Shown here one piece after another: positions 6,996 to 15,455 of a stretch of 64,000 bases of DNA. The DNA is from Nocardioides iriomotensis (GTDB lineage: Bacteria > Actinomycetota > Actinomycetes > Propionibacteriales > Nocardioidaceae): the NCBI RefSeq assembly GCF_004168035.1, contig NZ_SDPU01000028.1, positions 62,001 to 126,000 on the forward strand, given 5' to 3'. The notes below the pieces were generated by a model. It had not been told where the DNA came from, ran no database searches, and saw nothing but the letters and a program-made list of their open reading frames with translations. The translations under genes and the position numbers were made by a program. Numbering within the stretch: the first letter of the stretch is position 1; each line of letters starts with the position of its first letter.

Positions 6996-8588
6996 TCAGC
7001 GGCGGCGCAGCAGGCCGCGGACCCGGTCGTGCGCAACGGCCGCGCGAGCGGCGTTGCTGCCGCACGCGCCGTGCACGCCTCCGCCGGGATGGGCCGAGGC
7101 CGACGCGAGGTACAGGCCGGGGACGGGCGTCTCGGCCCGGCCCAGCCCGGGCACGGGACGGAACACCAGCTGTTGGTGGAGCTGCGACGTGCCGCCGTTG
7201 ATGGCGCCGCCGATGAGGTTGGCGTCGCGCGCCTCGAGCTCGCGGGGTCCGAGCACCCGGCGCGCCACGACCCGGTCGCCGAAGCCGGGCGCGAGCGACT
7301 CGACCCTGTGCTGGACCCGGTCGGCGAAGCGTTCGAGGTCGTCGTGGTCCCACACGCCCCGAACGCCGCCGTCGCCCGCGTCGCGGGTGGTGTGCTGCGG
7401 CACGTGCGTGTAGGCCCACATCGACTCCGTGCCCGTGGGTGAGCGAGTCGGGTCGGCGGTGGTCATCTGCCCGGCGAGGAGAAACGGCCGCGCCGGGACG
7501 GCGTTCGCCGACACCTGCCCGAGCGCCTCGGTCATGTCGTCGACCGAGTCCGCGACGTGGACGGTGCCCGGCGCGTGCGGCGGTGGCGACGCCCACGGGA
7601 CCGGGCCGTCGAGGGCCCAGTCGACCTTGATCGTCGACGGGTCGAGCTCGAAGCGCCGCATGCCGCGTCGCACGCGGGCGGGCAGCTGCTCGTCCGGGAG
7701 CAGCCCGCCGTACAGGTGCGGGGCCGCCACGTCGGCGAGCACCGCCTTCCGCGCGCGGTACGCCCGGCCGTCGGCGGTGCGGACGCCGGCGGCCCGACCG
7801 TCGTCGACGTCGACGCGGACGACCTCGGCGTTGCAACGGACCTCCCCGCCCAGGCTCTCGGCGCGACGGACCAGGGCCTCGGCGAGCCGGCCGGCGCCTC
7901 CTTCGGGAACGGGGTAGCCGACGGTCTGCCCGAGCATGCAGAGCAGCCAGCCCATGAGCCCGGAGCCGGGCGCGTTCAGCGGGATGTCGGCGTGGCCGGC
8001 GTTGCCGGCGATCAGCAGCCGGGCGTGCTCACCGCCGAACCGCTGCTCGGCCAGCCGCCGGGCGGGGGTCAGCAGGTCGCGCACGAGGTCGAGCCCGCCG
8101 GCGGACCGCAGCCGGGTGAGGGCGGAGACCCCGGCGCGCACGGGCGGGAACGGGGTGAGCAGCGCGCGGACCACGGCGTCGCCGATCCGGTCCCACTGCT
8201 CGCAGGTCCGCAGCCACGCGTCGCCGTCCCCGGCGTGGTGCTCGTCGAGCAGGGCGGCGGTGACGGAGCGGTCGCGGTGCAGGGTGGCCCAGGTGCCGTC
8301 GGGCCGCGGGTGACCCACGACCGCCGGGGCGTGCCGCCAGCGCAGGCCGTGCTCCTCGAGGTGGAACGCCTGCACCAGCGGCGACGCGGCGGTCAGCGGG
8401 TAGAAGGCGCTGAACGTGTCGTGGACGTAGTCGGGGTGGACGTCGCGGTCGCTGCGCACCGCGCCGCCGGGCGACGGCTGCGCCTCCAGCACGAGGACCG
8501 ACCAACCGGCGTCGAGCAGGTGGTTGGCGGCGACCAGCCCGTTGGGCCCGGCCCCGACGACCACGGCGTCGTACGACTCGGCGGTCAT
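6996..8588 (-). CDS. FAD-dependent phytoene desaturase/PYROXD2-like oxidoreductase
   Basis: Flavoprotein of 530 residues in the CrtI/phytoene desaturase superfamily. The N-terminal dinucleotide-binding motif is VVVGAGPNGLVAANHL followed by VLEAQPSPGGAVRS. The C-terminal FAD motif is the HPGGGVHGACGSNAARAA region. Most actinobacterial homologues are uncharacterised oxidoreductases, not carotenoid enzymes, and no carotenoid genes are nearby, so a carotenoid role is not claimed. The ATG start overlaps the stop codon of the SRPBCC gene (ATGA), so the two are coupled. It converges on the STAS gene with 18 bases between the stops. Confidence 0.82.
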   Translation of the reverse strand: MTAESYDAVVVGAGPNGLVAANHLLDAGWSVLVLEAQPSPGGAVRSDRDVHPDYVHDTFSAFYPLTAASPLVQAFHLEEHGLRWRHAPAVVGHPRPDGTWATLHRDRSVTAALLDEHHAGDGDAWLRTCEQWDRIGDAVVRALLTPFPPVRAGVSALTRLRSAGGLDLVRDLLTPARRLAEQRFGGEHARLLIAGNAGHADIPLNAPGSGLMGWLLCMLGQTVGYPVPEGGAGRLAEALVRRAESLGGEVRCNAEVVRVDVDDGRAAGVRTADGRAYRARKAVLADVAAPHLYGGLLPDEQLPARVRRGMRRFELDPSTIKVDWALDGPVPWASPPPHAPGTVHVADSVDDMTEALGQVSANAVPARPFLLAGQMTTADPTRSPTGTESMWAYTHVPQHTTRDAGDGGVRGVWDHDDLERFADRVQHRVESLAPGFGDRVVARRVLGPRELEARDANLIGGAINGGTSQLHQQLVFRPVPGLGRAETPVPGLYLASASAHPGGGVHGACGSNAARAAVAHDRVRGLLRRR

Positions 8589-9031
8589 GCCGTGGCGTGC
8601 CGCCCCTCGGCGATGAAGCCCAGGCGGCGCAGGCTCTCGATGTTGCGCCAGCCCAGCAGCAGCGCCTCGGCCGGTGCCGGCACGAGCGTGCCGGGTCCGG
8701 AGACCGCGGTCTCCTCGAGCACCACCTCGCAGCGGCCGTCCTCGACCGGCGAGAGCTCGATCACGACCTGCGCCTCACCCAGCGGCCAGCCGCGGGCCCG
8801 GAGCTCCATCCGGTGACCGTGGTCGACGGCGATCGACTCAGTGGTGTCGTTGATGACCAGGGGCCACACCCCGGCGGAGTGGTGCAGGCGGCTGCCGGGC
8901 GAGGGCCACGTGTCATCGACGTCGCGCATGCGCGTCGCGCCCACGACCCACATGGGGTACAGCCAGCCGTCCGACAGCACGGCCCACACGGCGTCCGGCG
9001 TGGCGTCCACCACGCGCACGGTCCGACTCAT
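8585..9031 (-). CDS. SRPBCC (polyketide cyclase/START-like) family protein
   Basis: A 148-residue single-domain protein with the helix-grip START/Bet v1 fold, which binds a hydrophobic ligand or assists a reaction. The N-terminus RTVRVVDATPDAVWAVL is the usual first strand and helix, and a C-terminal amphipathic helix follows (EALLLGWRNIESLRRLGFIAEG). The ATG at 9031 has a GGGAG site 5 bases upstream; a start at 9157 would add unrelated residues. It is the first gene of a two-gene operon with the CrtI-like oxidoreductase, an arrangement that suggests the two act on the same lipophilic molecule. Confidence 0.8.
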   Translation of the reverse strand: MSRTVRVVDATPDAVWAVLSDGWLYPMWVVGATRMRDVDDTWPSPGSRLHHSAGVWPLVINDTTESIAVDHGHRMELRARGWPLGEAQVVIELSPVEDGRCEVVLEETAVSGPGTLVPAPAEALLLGWRNIESLRRLGFIAEGRHATA

Positions 9032-9118
9032 CTCATCTCCCTCGGCTCTCGCGGTGCGCCGGCTGCAGGACGGGCGCACGTGCTGGCCGACCGTCCTCGC
9101 GTCCGCCACGGCCTGTCG

Positions 9119-9143
9119 GTACCCGCTCCGCCCCGAGCCACTC
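9119..9143 (-). promoter_or_regulatory. Weak SigF/SigB-like promoter candidate before the SRPBCC gene
   Basis: On the minus strand GAGT, 15 bases, GGGTAC (-10 at 9119-9124) fits the loose Streptomyces SigB pattern GNNT-N14-16-GGGTAC, 88 bases before the start. The -35 is poorly informative, so this may be chance. Confidence 0.25.
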
Positions 9144-9208
9144 CGTCCCGACGCCACCGATCTGCAGGGATGCTCACGGCGCCTGGGACTGGCCGCGCAC
9201 GGGTGGGG

Positions 9209-10234
9209 TCACCGTTCGTCGTCCGCCTGCTGCCGGATCTCGCGGGCCCGGCGCGCGTCCTGCTGCTGGCGGCGCCGGGCCTTCTCGATGCCGGTGTCGT
9301 CGCGCAGCTCGAGCTGAAGCGCCTTCTCGGCCGGTCGGCCGTTGCGGAGCTCGCGCACCCGCTCGAGCTCGGCGTTGAGCTCGGCGCCGTACAGCAGGGC
9401 CATGTTGGTGATCCACAGCCACAGGAGCAGCACCACCATGCCGGCCAGCGAGCCGTAGACCCGGTTGTACGACGCGAAGTTCGACACATAGACGGCGAAG
9501 AGCGCCGAGGCGGCCACCCAGCCGAGCACGGCGACCAGTCCTCCCGCGCCGATCCACCGCAGCCGCGGCAGCTTCACGTTCGGCGTCGCGTAGTAGAGCA
9601 GGCACACGGCCAGCGAGACGACCACCAGCACGACGGGCCACTTGAGGATCCGCCAGGCGACCAGGCCGGCGTCACCGAGGCCGATCGCCTGGCCGAGCGC
9701 GTCGGCGACGGAGCCGGACACGACGAGCCCGACGGCGACGAGCGTGGCGAGCACCAGCAGGCCCGCGGTCACCAGCGCGAGGTAGGGCCGCAGCCGCCAG
9801 AAGGGCCGTCCCTCGCCGACGCCGTAGATCTGGTTGAGCGCCCGGCCGAACGCGCCGACGTAGCCGGACGCCGTCCAGAGCGCTGTCAGCAGGCCGAGCA
9901 CGAGGGCCAGGCCCGCGACCTGGCGGGCCTCGGCGAGCGTGGTGACCGGACCCTCGACGGTGCTGACGGCGGAGTCTGCGCCGACCTGCTGGAGCAGGTC
10001 GAGGAGCGACTTCACCGTGGCGGGACCGTCACCGACGAGGCCGATGAGCGAGAGCATCGCGATCATGGCCGGGAAGATCGACAGGACGCCGTAGTAGGTC
10101 AGGGCGGCTGCCTTGTCGGGACAGTCGTCGTCGACGAACTCCTGGCCGGACCGCCTGAGGACGAACCAGAGCTCACCCACCGCGCCGTCCGTCCTGGCCA
10201 TCCACCAGGTGCTCGCGTCCACCGAGATGCGCAT
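9209..10234 (-). CDS. YihY/BrkB family inner membrane protein
   Basis: Integral membrane protein of 341 residues with six or more helices, belonging to the YihY/virulence factor BrkB family (once mis-named ribonuclease BN). Typical motifs are KAAALTYYGVLSIFPAMIA near residues 42-60, GYVGAFGRALNQIYGV near 122-137, LLYYATPNV, and the last-helix motif YGSLAGMVVLLLWLWI followed by LYGAELNAEL. The C-terminal 45 residues are charged and cytoplasmic. The biochemical role of the family is unsettled. The gene is monocistronic: a secreted-protein gene lies upstream on the same strand with a strong hairpin between. Confidence 0.88.
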   Translation of the reverse strand: MRISVDASTWWMARTDGAVGELWFVLRRSGQEFVDDDCPDKAAALTYYGVLSIFPAMIAMLSLIGLVGDGPATVKSLLDLLQQVGADSAVSTVEGPVTTLAEARQVAGLALVLGLLTALWTASGYVGAFGRALNQIYGVGEGRPFWRLRPYLALVTAGLLVLATLVAVGLVVSGSVADALGQAIGLGDAGLVAWRILKWPVVLVVVSLAVCLLYYATPNVKLPRLRWIGAGGLVAVLGWVAASALFAVYVSNFASYNRVYGSLAGMVVLLLWLWITNMALLYGAELNAELERVRELRNGRPAEKALQLELRDDTGIEKARRRQQQDARRAREIRQQADDER

Positions 10235-10303
10235 GACAGCCCTCCCCAGGCTCAGTCCCCCGGCACCTGTCCCGTGCCCGAGACGCCGGCCGGCAAACGG
10301 CGA

Positions 10304-10331
10304 AGGACCCGCGGCAGGTGCCGCGGGTCCT
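10304..10331 (-). terminator. Strong 11-bp hairpin
   Basis: AGGACCCGCGG and CCGCGGGTCCT form a perfect 11-base stem around a 6-base loop, 30 bases beyond the stop codon of the secreted-protein gene and before the YihY gene. It is the likely terminator of the former. Confidence 0.7.
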
Positions 10332-10360
10332 CCGTCCGACGTACGTCAGGCTTCGACTCC

Positions 10361-10990
10361 CTAGGTGCGGAGCAGCGCCAGGATCGCGTTGAGGATCTGC
10401 GACACCTGGGTGAGCAGCCCGCCCTGGTCGAGCAGCCCGGTGATGGCGCACAGCAGGTTGCCGAGCAGGTTGCCCGCGCCCGACACGGCGACGATGTTCA
10501 GCACGACGCGGTCCAGGTGCACCTGGAGACCCAGAAGGTCGAGGTCGAGCGGCGCCAGGACCAGGCTGAGGACGTCGCACGTGGCACGCGCCAGGGGCGT
10601 GGCGCCGTTGGCCGTCGCGACCGGCATCGACACCTTCTGCGAGACGGTGTCGAGCACCCTGCCGTTGCCCTTGACGAGGTCGGCCTGCAGCTTGCCGACG
10701 GCGACCAGCTGGCCGCCGACCGTCTTGAACTTCTTGGGCTTGAAGACGCCCTCCACCGTGCCGTTGTTCCCGAACGAGCCGACGACGCGCGACTTCAGCT
10801 TGCCGAACTCGTTCTTGTAGACCGGCCCCGTCGTGGCGGCGCTGGTGCTCTGCGCCGTCGCGCCGGCGATTGTGGGCGCGGCGGCCGCGTGCGCGGACGT
10901 GGCGACGAGACTGGCCAGCACGGCGGCCACGACCGTCAGGACGATGCTGGAGCGCGTCCCCCTCCAGGAGTGCCCGATCAGCTCCCTCAT
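10361..10990 (-). CDS. Secreted protein of unknown function
   Basis: Exported protein of 209 residues. The signal peptide has a basic start (MRELIGHSWRGTRSS), a hydrophobic core (IVLTVVAAVLASLVA) and a cleavage site after SAHAAAA. The mature part holds a basic stretch (VFKPKKFKTVGGQLVAVGKL) and a leucine-rich C-terminal half (LVLAPLDLDLLGLQVHLDRVVLNIV) with two conserved-looking cysteines (ATCDVL and LLCAI) that may form a disulfide. The ATG at 10990 is chosen because it starts the signal peptide; upstream in-frame starts are unlikely. Similar actinobacterial exported proteins have no known function. It is divergent from the 80-residue gene at 11178. Confidence 0.7.
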   Translation of the reverse strand: MRELIGHSWRGTRSSIVLTVVAAVLASLVATSAHAAAAPTIAGATAQSTSAATTGPVYKNEFGKLKSRVVGSFGNNGTVEGVFKPKKFKTVGGQLVAVGKLQADLVKGNGRVLDTVSQKVSMPVATANGATPLARATCDVLSLVLAPLDLDLLGLQVHLDRVVLNIVAVSGAGNLLGNLLCAITGLLDQGGLLTQVSQILNAILALLRT

Positions 10991-11110
10991 GTGTTTCCTC
11001 CCTCTCCCGTGACGGCCCCGTGCCGCCACCCCGCCGTCGTGCCCCGTTGCCGGATCGCCAAACGAGAAGTTGTCCAGGTGCTGGTACGACGCGCGGCTCG
11101 GCGGCGAGCC

Positions 11111-11134
11111 GTTAGATCTCGCCGCGTTGGGTAC
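11111..11134 (+). promoter_or_regulatory. SigF/SigB-type promoter of the 80-residue gene
   Basis: GTTA (11111-11114), 14 bases, GGGTAC (11129-11134), 43 bases before the ATG at 11178. This fits the Streptomyces SigB pattern GNNT-N14-16-GGGTAC with a good GTT match in the -35. Confidence 0.55.
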
Positions 11135-11177
11135 GGGGAGGCGACGCAACAGAGGAAACAGGGGAAGGGAGACCCGC

Positions 11178-11420
11178 ATGGCCCAGGAGCAGACCCAGCC
11201 GACCGACCCGACCGAGATCGTCCGCAGCCGCTTGCTCGCCACGTTGATGGACAAGGTGAGCGAGGACCCGTACCCGTCGACCACGATGCTCGACACGATC
11301 GAGGAGCTGCTCACGCCGGACGACGTGGACGACTACACCGACCTGCTCCTGTCCAAGATCGAGGACGACCGGTTCCCGAGCATCCCGATGATCTACCGGC
11401 TGCGCGAGCTGGCCGTCTAG
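11178..11420 (+). CDS. Small conserved acidic protein of unknown function
   Basis: An 80-residue soluble acidic protein with no signal peptide or membrane segment. It contains two similar blocks, MDKVSEDPYPSTTMLDTIEELL and LLSKIEDDRFPSIPMIYRLREL, each with an acidic-aromatic-Pro-Ser pattern followed by a helix, suggesting an internal duplication. The ATG at 11178 follows a GGGGAAGGGAG ribosome site. Function is not recognised. The SigF/SigB-type promoter upstream suggests expression in the stress response. Confidence 0.65.
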   Translation: MAQEQTQPTDPTEIVRSRLLATLMDKVSEDPYPSTTMLDTIEELLTPDDVDDYTDLLLSKIEDDRFPSIPMIYRLRELAV

Positions 11421-11698
11421 GCGTTGCTCCTTCGGCGCACGGGTTGGGGTGGCACCTGCTCGGCTGCGCCCGTCGCGGGACTGCCGAGGGGGAGCGGCGG
11501 ACGAGGTGATCGAGGTGTCACAACGCGGGCGTCCGGCTCGAGGTGCGACGCGGTGACCGGGTCCCGGCAGGCCGGCATCGTGCGCACCGATGCGCTGGCC
11601 CGCGCGGTCACCCGGGGGGAGCGTCCTCGTCACGAGAACCCGGGTGGGCGGGGGTAAGCACGACCGAGAACTGTCGGTGCTCGGTGGTCGAATGAGTC

Positions 11699-13003
11699 AT
11701 GGCAGCGACCCCGGCACCCGAGCAGGCGGACTCCCCCGCCGCGGTGCTGGCTGCCGTCCGCGCGGCGCGCGAGGCGGCTGATCGTGAGGAAGCCCGGATC
11801 CTGGCGCTGGCGGTGGACTGGGCGGCTATGCACTCCCCCGACAGTCTCGACCCGCTCGGCGCCGCACGGCCGCTCACCCTGGCCGGCCCGGGGACACCCG
11901 CAGTGGACGAGTTCTGTGTCGCCGAGCTCGCCGCCGCGCTCCGGATCAGCACCGACGCCGGGCGGTCGTTGCTGGCCGAGGCGGTCGAGCTCGCTCACCG
12001 GCTCCCCCAGACCTGGCGGCGGGTCCGCGCCGGTGACCTGCCGGCCTGGCGGGCCCGTCGGGTCGCCCGCTCCACCCTTGCGCTGACGGGCGAGGGTGCT
12101 GCCTTCGTGGACCGGCACGTCGCCTCCTTCGCTCACAGGGTCGGGCTCGCGCAGCTCGACCGGCTGGTCGAGGAGGCCCTGGTCCGGTTCGAGCCCGACC
12201 TCGCCGACGCCCGCCGCCGCGCGGCCGCCGACGGTCGGCACGTCACGGTGCACACCGACCAGGTCGGCTACAACGGCACCGTCCACCTCGAGGGCGACCT
12301 CGACCTCGCCGACGCCCTCGACCTCGACGCTGCCCTGATCACCGGAGCGGCTCGGCTGGCCGACCTGGGCTGCACGGACTCGCTCGACGTGCGCCGCGCG
12401 CACGCGCTCGGTGAGCTCGCCCGCGGCACCGACCCGACGCTGGAGTTGCCGGTCCCCGGTCGCGAGGTCGTGCTGCACGTCCACGTCACCCCGGACGCGA
12501 TCACCGACCAGCCAGGCACCCATCTCGCCCGGGTCGACAACACCCGTTCCTTCGTCGACGCCGACCAGGTCCGCACCTGGTGCGGCACCCCCGGCACCAC
12601 CGTCACCGTCCGGCCAGTGCTCGACCTCGACGAGCACATCAGTAGCACCGCCTACGAGACCCCCGACCGGCTCGCCGAACAGGCCAACGAGGTCGACGAG
12701 ACCTGCGTCTTCCCCTGGTGCTCGCGACCGGCGTGGTCGGCCGACTGCGACCACGTCCACCCGCATGCCGAGGGCGGGACCACCTGCTCCTGCAACATCG
12801 CCCGGCTGTGTCGCCGGCACCACCGGCTCAAGACCCACACCGCCTGGCACTACACGGTGCTCGAACGCGGCAGCTACCTGTGGACCAGCCCGCACGGACT
12901 GGGATTCCTCCGCGACCGCACCGGAACGACCGACGTCACTCCGGGATCAGGGCCGCGACGCGAGACGACCGTCGGCCACCTGCTGCTCGTCCCGGACCCG
13001 TAG
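11699..13003 (+). CDS. DUF222 domain / HNH endonuclease signature protein (13E12 family)
   Basis: A 434-residue protein of the DUF222-HNH family, present in many copies in actinobacterial genomes. The helical DUF222 part spans about residues 20-330. The C-terminal HNH domain shows CVFPWCSRPAWSADCDHV, then HAEGGTTCSCNIARLCRRHHRLKT, with paired cysteines for structural zinc and a DCDHV..H core that supplies the catalytic histidine. Nuclease activity is expected from the motif but the physiological role is not established; members are often near mobile elements, none of which is seen here. It converges on the gas vesicle operon. Confidence 0.85.
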   Translation: MAATPAPEQADSPAAVLAAVRAAREAADREEARILALAVDWAAMHSPDSLDPLGAARPLTLAGPGTPAVDEFCVAELAAALRISTDAGRSLLAEAVELAHRLPQTWRRVRAGDLPAWRARRVARSTLALTGEGAAFVDRHVASFAHRVGLAQLDRLVEEALVRFEPDLADARRRAAADGRHVTVHTDQVGYNGTVHLEGDLDLADALDLDAALITGAARLADLGCTDSLDVRRAHALGELARGTDPTLELPVPGREVVLHVHVTPDAITDQPGTHLARVDNTRSFVDADQVRTWCGTPGTTVTVRPVLDLDEHISSTAYETPDRLAEQANEVDETCVFPWCSRPAWSADCDHVHPHAEGGTTCSCNIARLCRRHHRLKTHTAWHYTVLERGSYLWTSPHGLGFLRDRTGTTDVTPGSGPRRETTVGHLLLVPDP

Positions 13004-13061
13004 CCACCGTGCCCCGACACCCCGCTGCCGGCGGCGGGTTCGGCACGTCCACGGCGGCCCG

Positions 13062-13364
13062 CTACTCCGACAGGAGTGTCCCGAGCGGGCCCAGGTCGAT
13101 GTTGAGGTCGGCCGTGGTCAGGTCGTACTTGCCCTTGAGCTCCTCCATGGCGTTCTCCAGGTGCATGAGGCCGAGCCCCAGCTCCTCGACCTGCTCGTCG
13201 GTGAGGTCGCCCTCGTCGACGCGGCGCAGGGCCTGCTTCTCCATCAGCTGACGCACCAGCTCGATGATGGTGAGCACCAGCTTGAACAGGTCGCGCTCGA
13301 CCGACTCCGAGTCGGTGGCGAGCCGCTGCGGCAGGATCCGGTGGGCGGGCAGGTCATCCGTCAC
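13062..13364 (-). CDS. gvpK: Gas vesicle protein GvpK
   Basis: A 100-residue GvpK, the last gene of the gas vesicle operon, needed for assembly in known systems. The family core is visible: ERDLFKLVLTIIELVRQLMEKQALRR, then the acidic LTDEQVEELGLGLMHLENAMEELK and a C-terminal DLNIDLGPLGTLL. The start is GTG at 13364, overlapping the end of gvpS by 11 bases, so translation is probably coupled. GvpK is an accessory protein and not part of the rib structure. It converges on the DUF222 gene with 58 bases between the stops. Confidence 0.92.
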   Translation of the reverse strand: MTDDLPAHRILPQRLATDSESVERDLFKLVLTIIELVRQLMEKQALRRVDEGDLTDEQVEELGLGLMHLENAMEELKGKYDLTTADLNIDLGPLGTLLSE

Positions 13365-13593
13365 CGGATTCCACTCCTTCCGCCGGCGCGTTCCCCAGCA
13401 TCGGCGCGGCTCGCATCTCGGCGCGCACCGAGGTGATCAGGGCGTGCAGCCGGACCTGCACCAGATCGACACCGGCCAGCGAGATGGTCACGTCGCCGGC
13501 GAGCACGACCCCGGCGCCGAGCAGGCGGTCGAGCAGGTCCACCAGCGCGACCTGGCCGCGCGGCTCGACCCGGTCGGGAGCGGAGGTCGTCAC
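13354..13593 (-). CDS. gvpS: Gas vesicle protein GvpS (GvpA/J family)
   Basis: A 79-residue member of the GvpA/GvpJ family. Its core VALVDLLDRLLGAGVVLAGDVTISLAGVDLVQVRLHALI matches the helix-strand-strand-helix region of GvpA, with a short polar C-terminus. The GTG at 13593 overlaps the gvpL stop by 4 bases (GTGA) and its own end overlaps the gvpK start. Position between gvpL and gvpK matches the L-S-K order of the Streptomyces clusters, which is why the name gvpS is used; gvpJ-like is the alternative. Such minor shell proteins probably help to nucleate or cap the vesicle. Confidence 0.8.
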   Translation of the reverse strand: MTTSAPDRVEPRGQVALVDLLDRLLGAGVVLAGDVTISLAGVDLVQVRLHALITSVRAEMRAAPMLGNAPAEGVESGDG

Positions 13594-14363
13594 GCCTCCT
13601 CCAGGGTGGCGAAGGAGTACGGCGGCCACGGACCCGCCACGAGCACCTCGGCTCCCTCGGCGGCGCCCGCGAGCTCCTGGGCGACACCGGCGAATTTGTC
13701 CGCGTCCTCGTCGTCCACCAGGAACGCGGCGTTGAGGGTCATCGTGCCGGTCAGCCCGGACAGCCGCGCGTCCTGCGGCCTGAGCCGTCGACCGGCGACC
13801 GCGACCTCGGCCAGGCCGTGGTAGACGTCGTCGGCGCGACGCAGCGCGGCATCCTCGTCCTGGGCACGCTGCTCGGTCTCCTGCCGCTTCCGCAGGAGGT
13901 ACGCCGCCCCGGCGCCGGGACTCGTCGAGTCCCCTCGCTCGCCCCCCGACGTCGCCGGCGCCCGGTCCCTCTCCACGACCTTGACGCTCCACTCGGCGCG
14001 CCCCTCGACCCGGTCGAGCGCGGCGACGAGGCCGTCGTGCCACTCGTCGAGCCGGCGGCGTACACCCGCGTCGGCCAGGCACACCGTGGCCAGCCGCAGC
14101 GGAGCCGTCGGACCGAGCTCGGCCACCGCGCGCACGACGTCGTCGTGGCCGCGCGCGACCCGCTCGAGCCAGGCGAGGTCCTCGAGGTTCTTCCGGAGCG
14201 CGTCCTCGTCGAACTCGTCCAGGTCGACGTCGCTGACGACCGCGTCGAGCCCGCGGTGCGGGACAACCTCCAGCGGAGCGTCGTCGAGGCCCGTGCGGCC
14301 GGCGAGGTCCGCGGTCGTCACACCGCGGGTCACGGCGTACAGGTAACGGGCGCGGTCAGCCAC
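13590..14363 (-). CDS. gvpL: Gas vesicle protein GvpL/GvpF family
   Basis: A 257-residue GvpL/GvpF-family accessory protein. The N-terminus RYLYAVTRGV and the central ARGHDDVVRAVAELGPTAPLRLATVC are family landmarks, and the C-terminus ends in the usual VLVAGPWPPYSF. It is predicted to be cytosolic and to act in vesicle assembly by binding the aggregation-prone GvpA. The start is GTG at 14363, overlapping the gvpJ stop by 8 bases. It is the second of two GvpF/L paralogues in the operon; the name gvpL rests on its position. Confidence 0.88.
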   Translation of the reverse strand: MADRARYLYAVTRGVTTADLAGRTGLDDAPLEVVPHRGLDAVVSDVDLDEFDEDALRKNLEDLAWLERVARGHDDVVRAVAELGPTAPLRLATVCLADAGVRRRLDEWHDGLVAALDRVEGRAEWSVKVVERDRAPATSGGERGDSTSPGAGAAYLLRKRQETEQRAQDEDAALRRADDVYHGLAEVAVAGRRLRPQDARLSGLTGTMTLNAAFLVDDEDADKFAGVAQELAGAAEGAEVLVAGPWPPYSFATLEEA

Positions 14364-14748
14364 TGCTCCGCCTCCGCGACGACGACGAGGACTTGCTCTC
14401 CTCGGTCGTGGTCGCCGGCTCCTGGCTCGACCCCGACTCCAGCGCCTCGAGGCGCTCCCGGAGACGGCGGTTCTCGTCGGCGAGACCCTGCTCGCTCGTG
14501 GTGAGCATCGGGTCGTTGCGCCACCAGTCGATGCCCATCTCGGCCGCCTTGTCGACGGACACGATGAGCAGCCGGATCTTCACGGTCAGCAGCTCGATGT
14601 CGAGCAGGTTCACCCGGATGTCGCCGGCGATGATGATGCCCTTGTCGAGCACCCGCTCGAGCACGTCGGCCAGGCTGGACGGGTTGGAGTACCCGGGTCC
14701 GGAGGCGGGAGCGGCGTACCCGCGAGCGGGAACGGCAGGCTCGCTCAT
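14356..14748 (-). CDS. gvpJ: Gas vesicle protein GvpJ (GvpA family) with charged tail
   Basis: A 130-residue member of the GvpA/GvpJ family. The core SLADVLERVLDKGIIIAGDI followed by VNLLDIELLTVKIRLLIVSVDKAAEMGIDWW occupies about residues 25-75. After this comes a coiled-coil-like segment (ENRRLRERLEALE) and a Ser/Arg-rich end (SKSSSSSRRRSSG). Minor shell proteins of this type usually form vesicle tips. The ATG overlaps the gvpO stop by one base (TGATG) with a ribosome site inside gvpO. Confidence 0.88.
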   Translation of the reverse strand: MSEPAVPARGYAAPASGPGYSNPSSLADVLERVLDKGIIIAGDIRVNLLDIELLTVKIRLLIVSVDKAAEMGIDWWRNDPMLTTSEQGLADENRRLRERLEALESGSSQEPATTTEESKSSSSSRRRSSG

Positions 14749-15203
14749 CAGGACCTCCCATCCTCCGGCGTCCCTCGGACGTAGCGCCGGAGCCTACGGT
14801 AGCCGTCGATCTCCCCGTCCTCGTCGAGGGTCAGCTCGTAGGTCGCGAGCACGTCGGTGGTGTCCGGGATCCGACGAACCTCCAGCACGTCCACCTCGAC
14901 CACCCATCCGTCGTCGGTGCGCTCCAGGGCCGTGATGCCCTCGACGTCACGGCCGGTGAGCTCCACGAGCCGCTGGGCGGCCTCCGCCGCGATGGTCATG
15001 CCGGAGCGGCGGCGCGGCGCGCTCGCGCGCGGCGCGGAGCTCTTGGCCGGGGCCTTCTTCGCGGCCTTCTTGGCCGGTGCCTTCTTGGCCGACTTCTTCG
15101 CCGGAGCCTCCTCGGCGGTCGACTTCTTGGCGGTCGACTTCTTCGCCGGGGCCTTCTTGGTGGCCTTCGTGGCGGTCTTCTTCGTCGCCTCGTCGGTGGC
15201 CAT
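14748..15203 (-). CDS. gvpO: Gas vesicle protein GvpO with histone H1-like N-terminus
   Basis: A 151-residue GvpO. The C-terminal half (about residues 68-150: MTIAAEAAQRLVELTGRDVEG, ALERTDDGWVVEVDVLEVRRIPDT, YRRLRRYVRG) is the GvpO domain. The first 65 residues are a Lys/Ala/Pro-rich disordered tail built of repeated APAKK and TAKKS units like a histone H1 tail. GvpO is required for vesicle formation in haloarchaea, possibly for gvpA expression. The gene starts 3 bases after the gvpG stop codon and is coupled to gvpJ. The basic tail is echoed in the gvpY-like protein and in GvpA. Confidence 0.88.
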   Translation of the reverse strand: MATDEATKKTATKATKKAPAKKSTAKKSTAEEAPAKKSAKKAPAKKAAKKAPAKSSAPRASAPRRRSGMTIAAEAAQRLVELTGRDVEGITALERTDDGWVVEVDVLEVRRIPDTTDVLATYELTLDEDGEIDGYRRLRRYVRGTPEDGRS

Positions 15204-15206
15204 CGG

Positions 15207-15455
15207 TCATCCTTCCCGGCTCGGTCGCGTGCGCGCGACCATGAGCCTCTCGACCAGCTCGTCCTCGAGCCTGGTCGCCTCGTCGTCGGTCAGGTCCCCC
15301 GCGGTGCGCGCCCGGTCGACCGCCTCGATCTGCTCACGGATGCGGGCCGGGTCGTACAGCTCGTCCTCCGCCTGCTCGCGGATCTGCTCGGCCACCCACA
15401 CGACGCCGCGCACCGGGGCCAGTGGCAGGCCGAGGATGCCCGTGATCAGGCCCAC
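15207..15455 (-). CDS. gvpG: Gas vesicle protein GvpG
   Basis: An 82-residue GvpG. The N-terminal motif [34 protein letters not shown] is diagnostic, and the rest is a charged helix. GvpG is a small accessory protein in vesicle assembly. The start is GTG at 15455, overlapping the gvpF stop by 10 bases. Order gvpA-F-G-O is typical of bacterial clusters. Confidence 0.92.
   Translation of the reverse strand: MGLITGILGLPLAPVRGVVWVAEQIREQAEDELYDPARIREQIEAVDRARTAGDLTDDEATRLEDELVERLMVARTRPSREG

Noticed and set aside
8597-11509. A 970-residue plus-strand frame
   Set aside because: It runs antisense to the SRPBCC, YihY and secreted-protein genes, with composition typical of complementary GC-rich frames and no domain.
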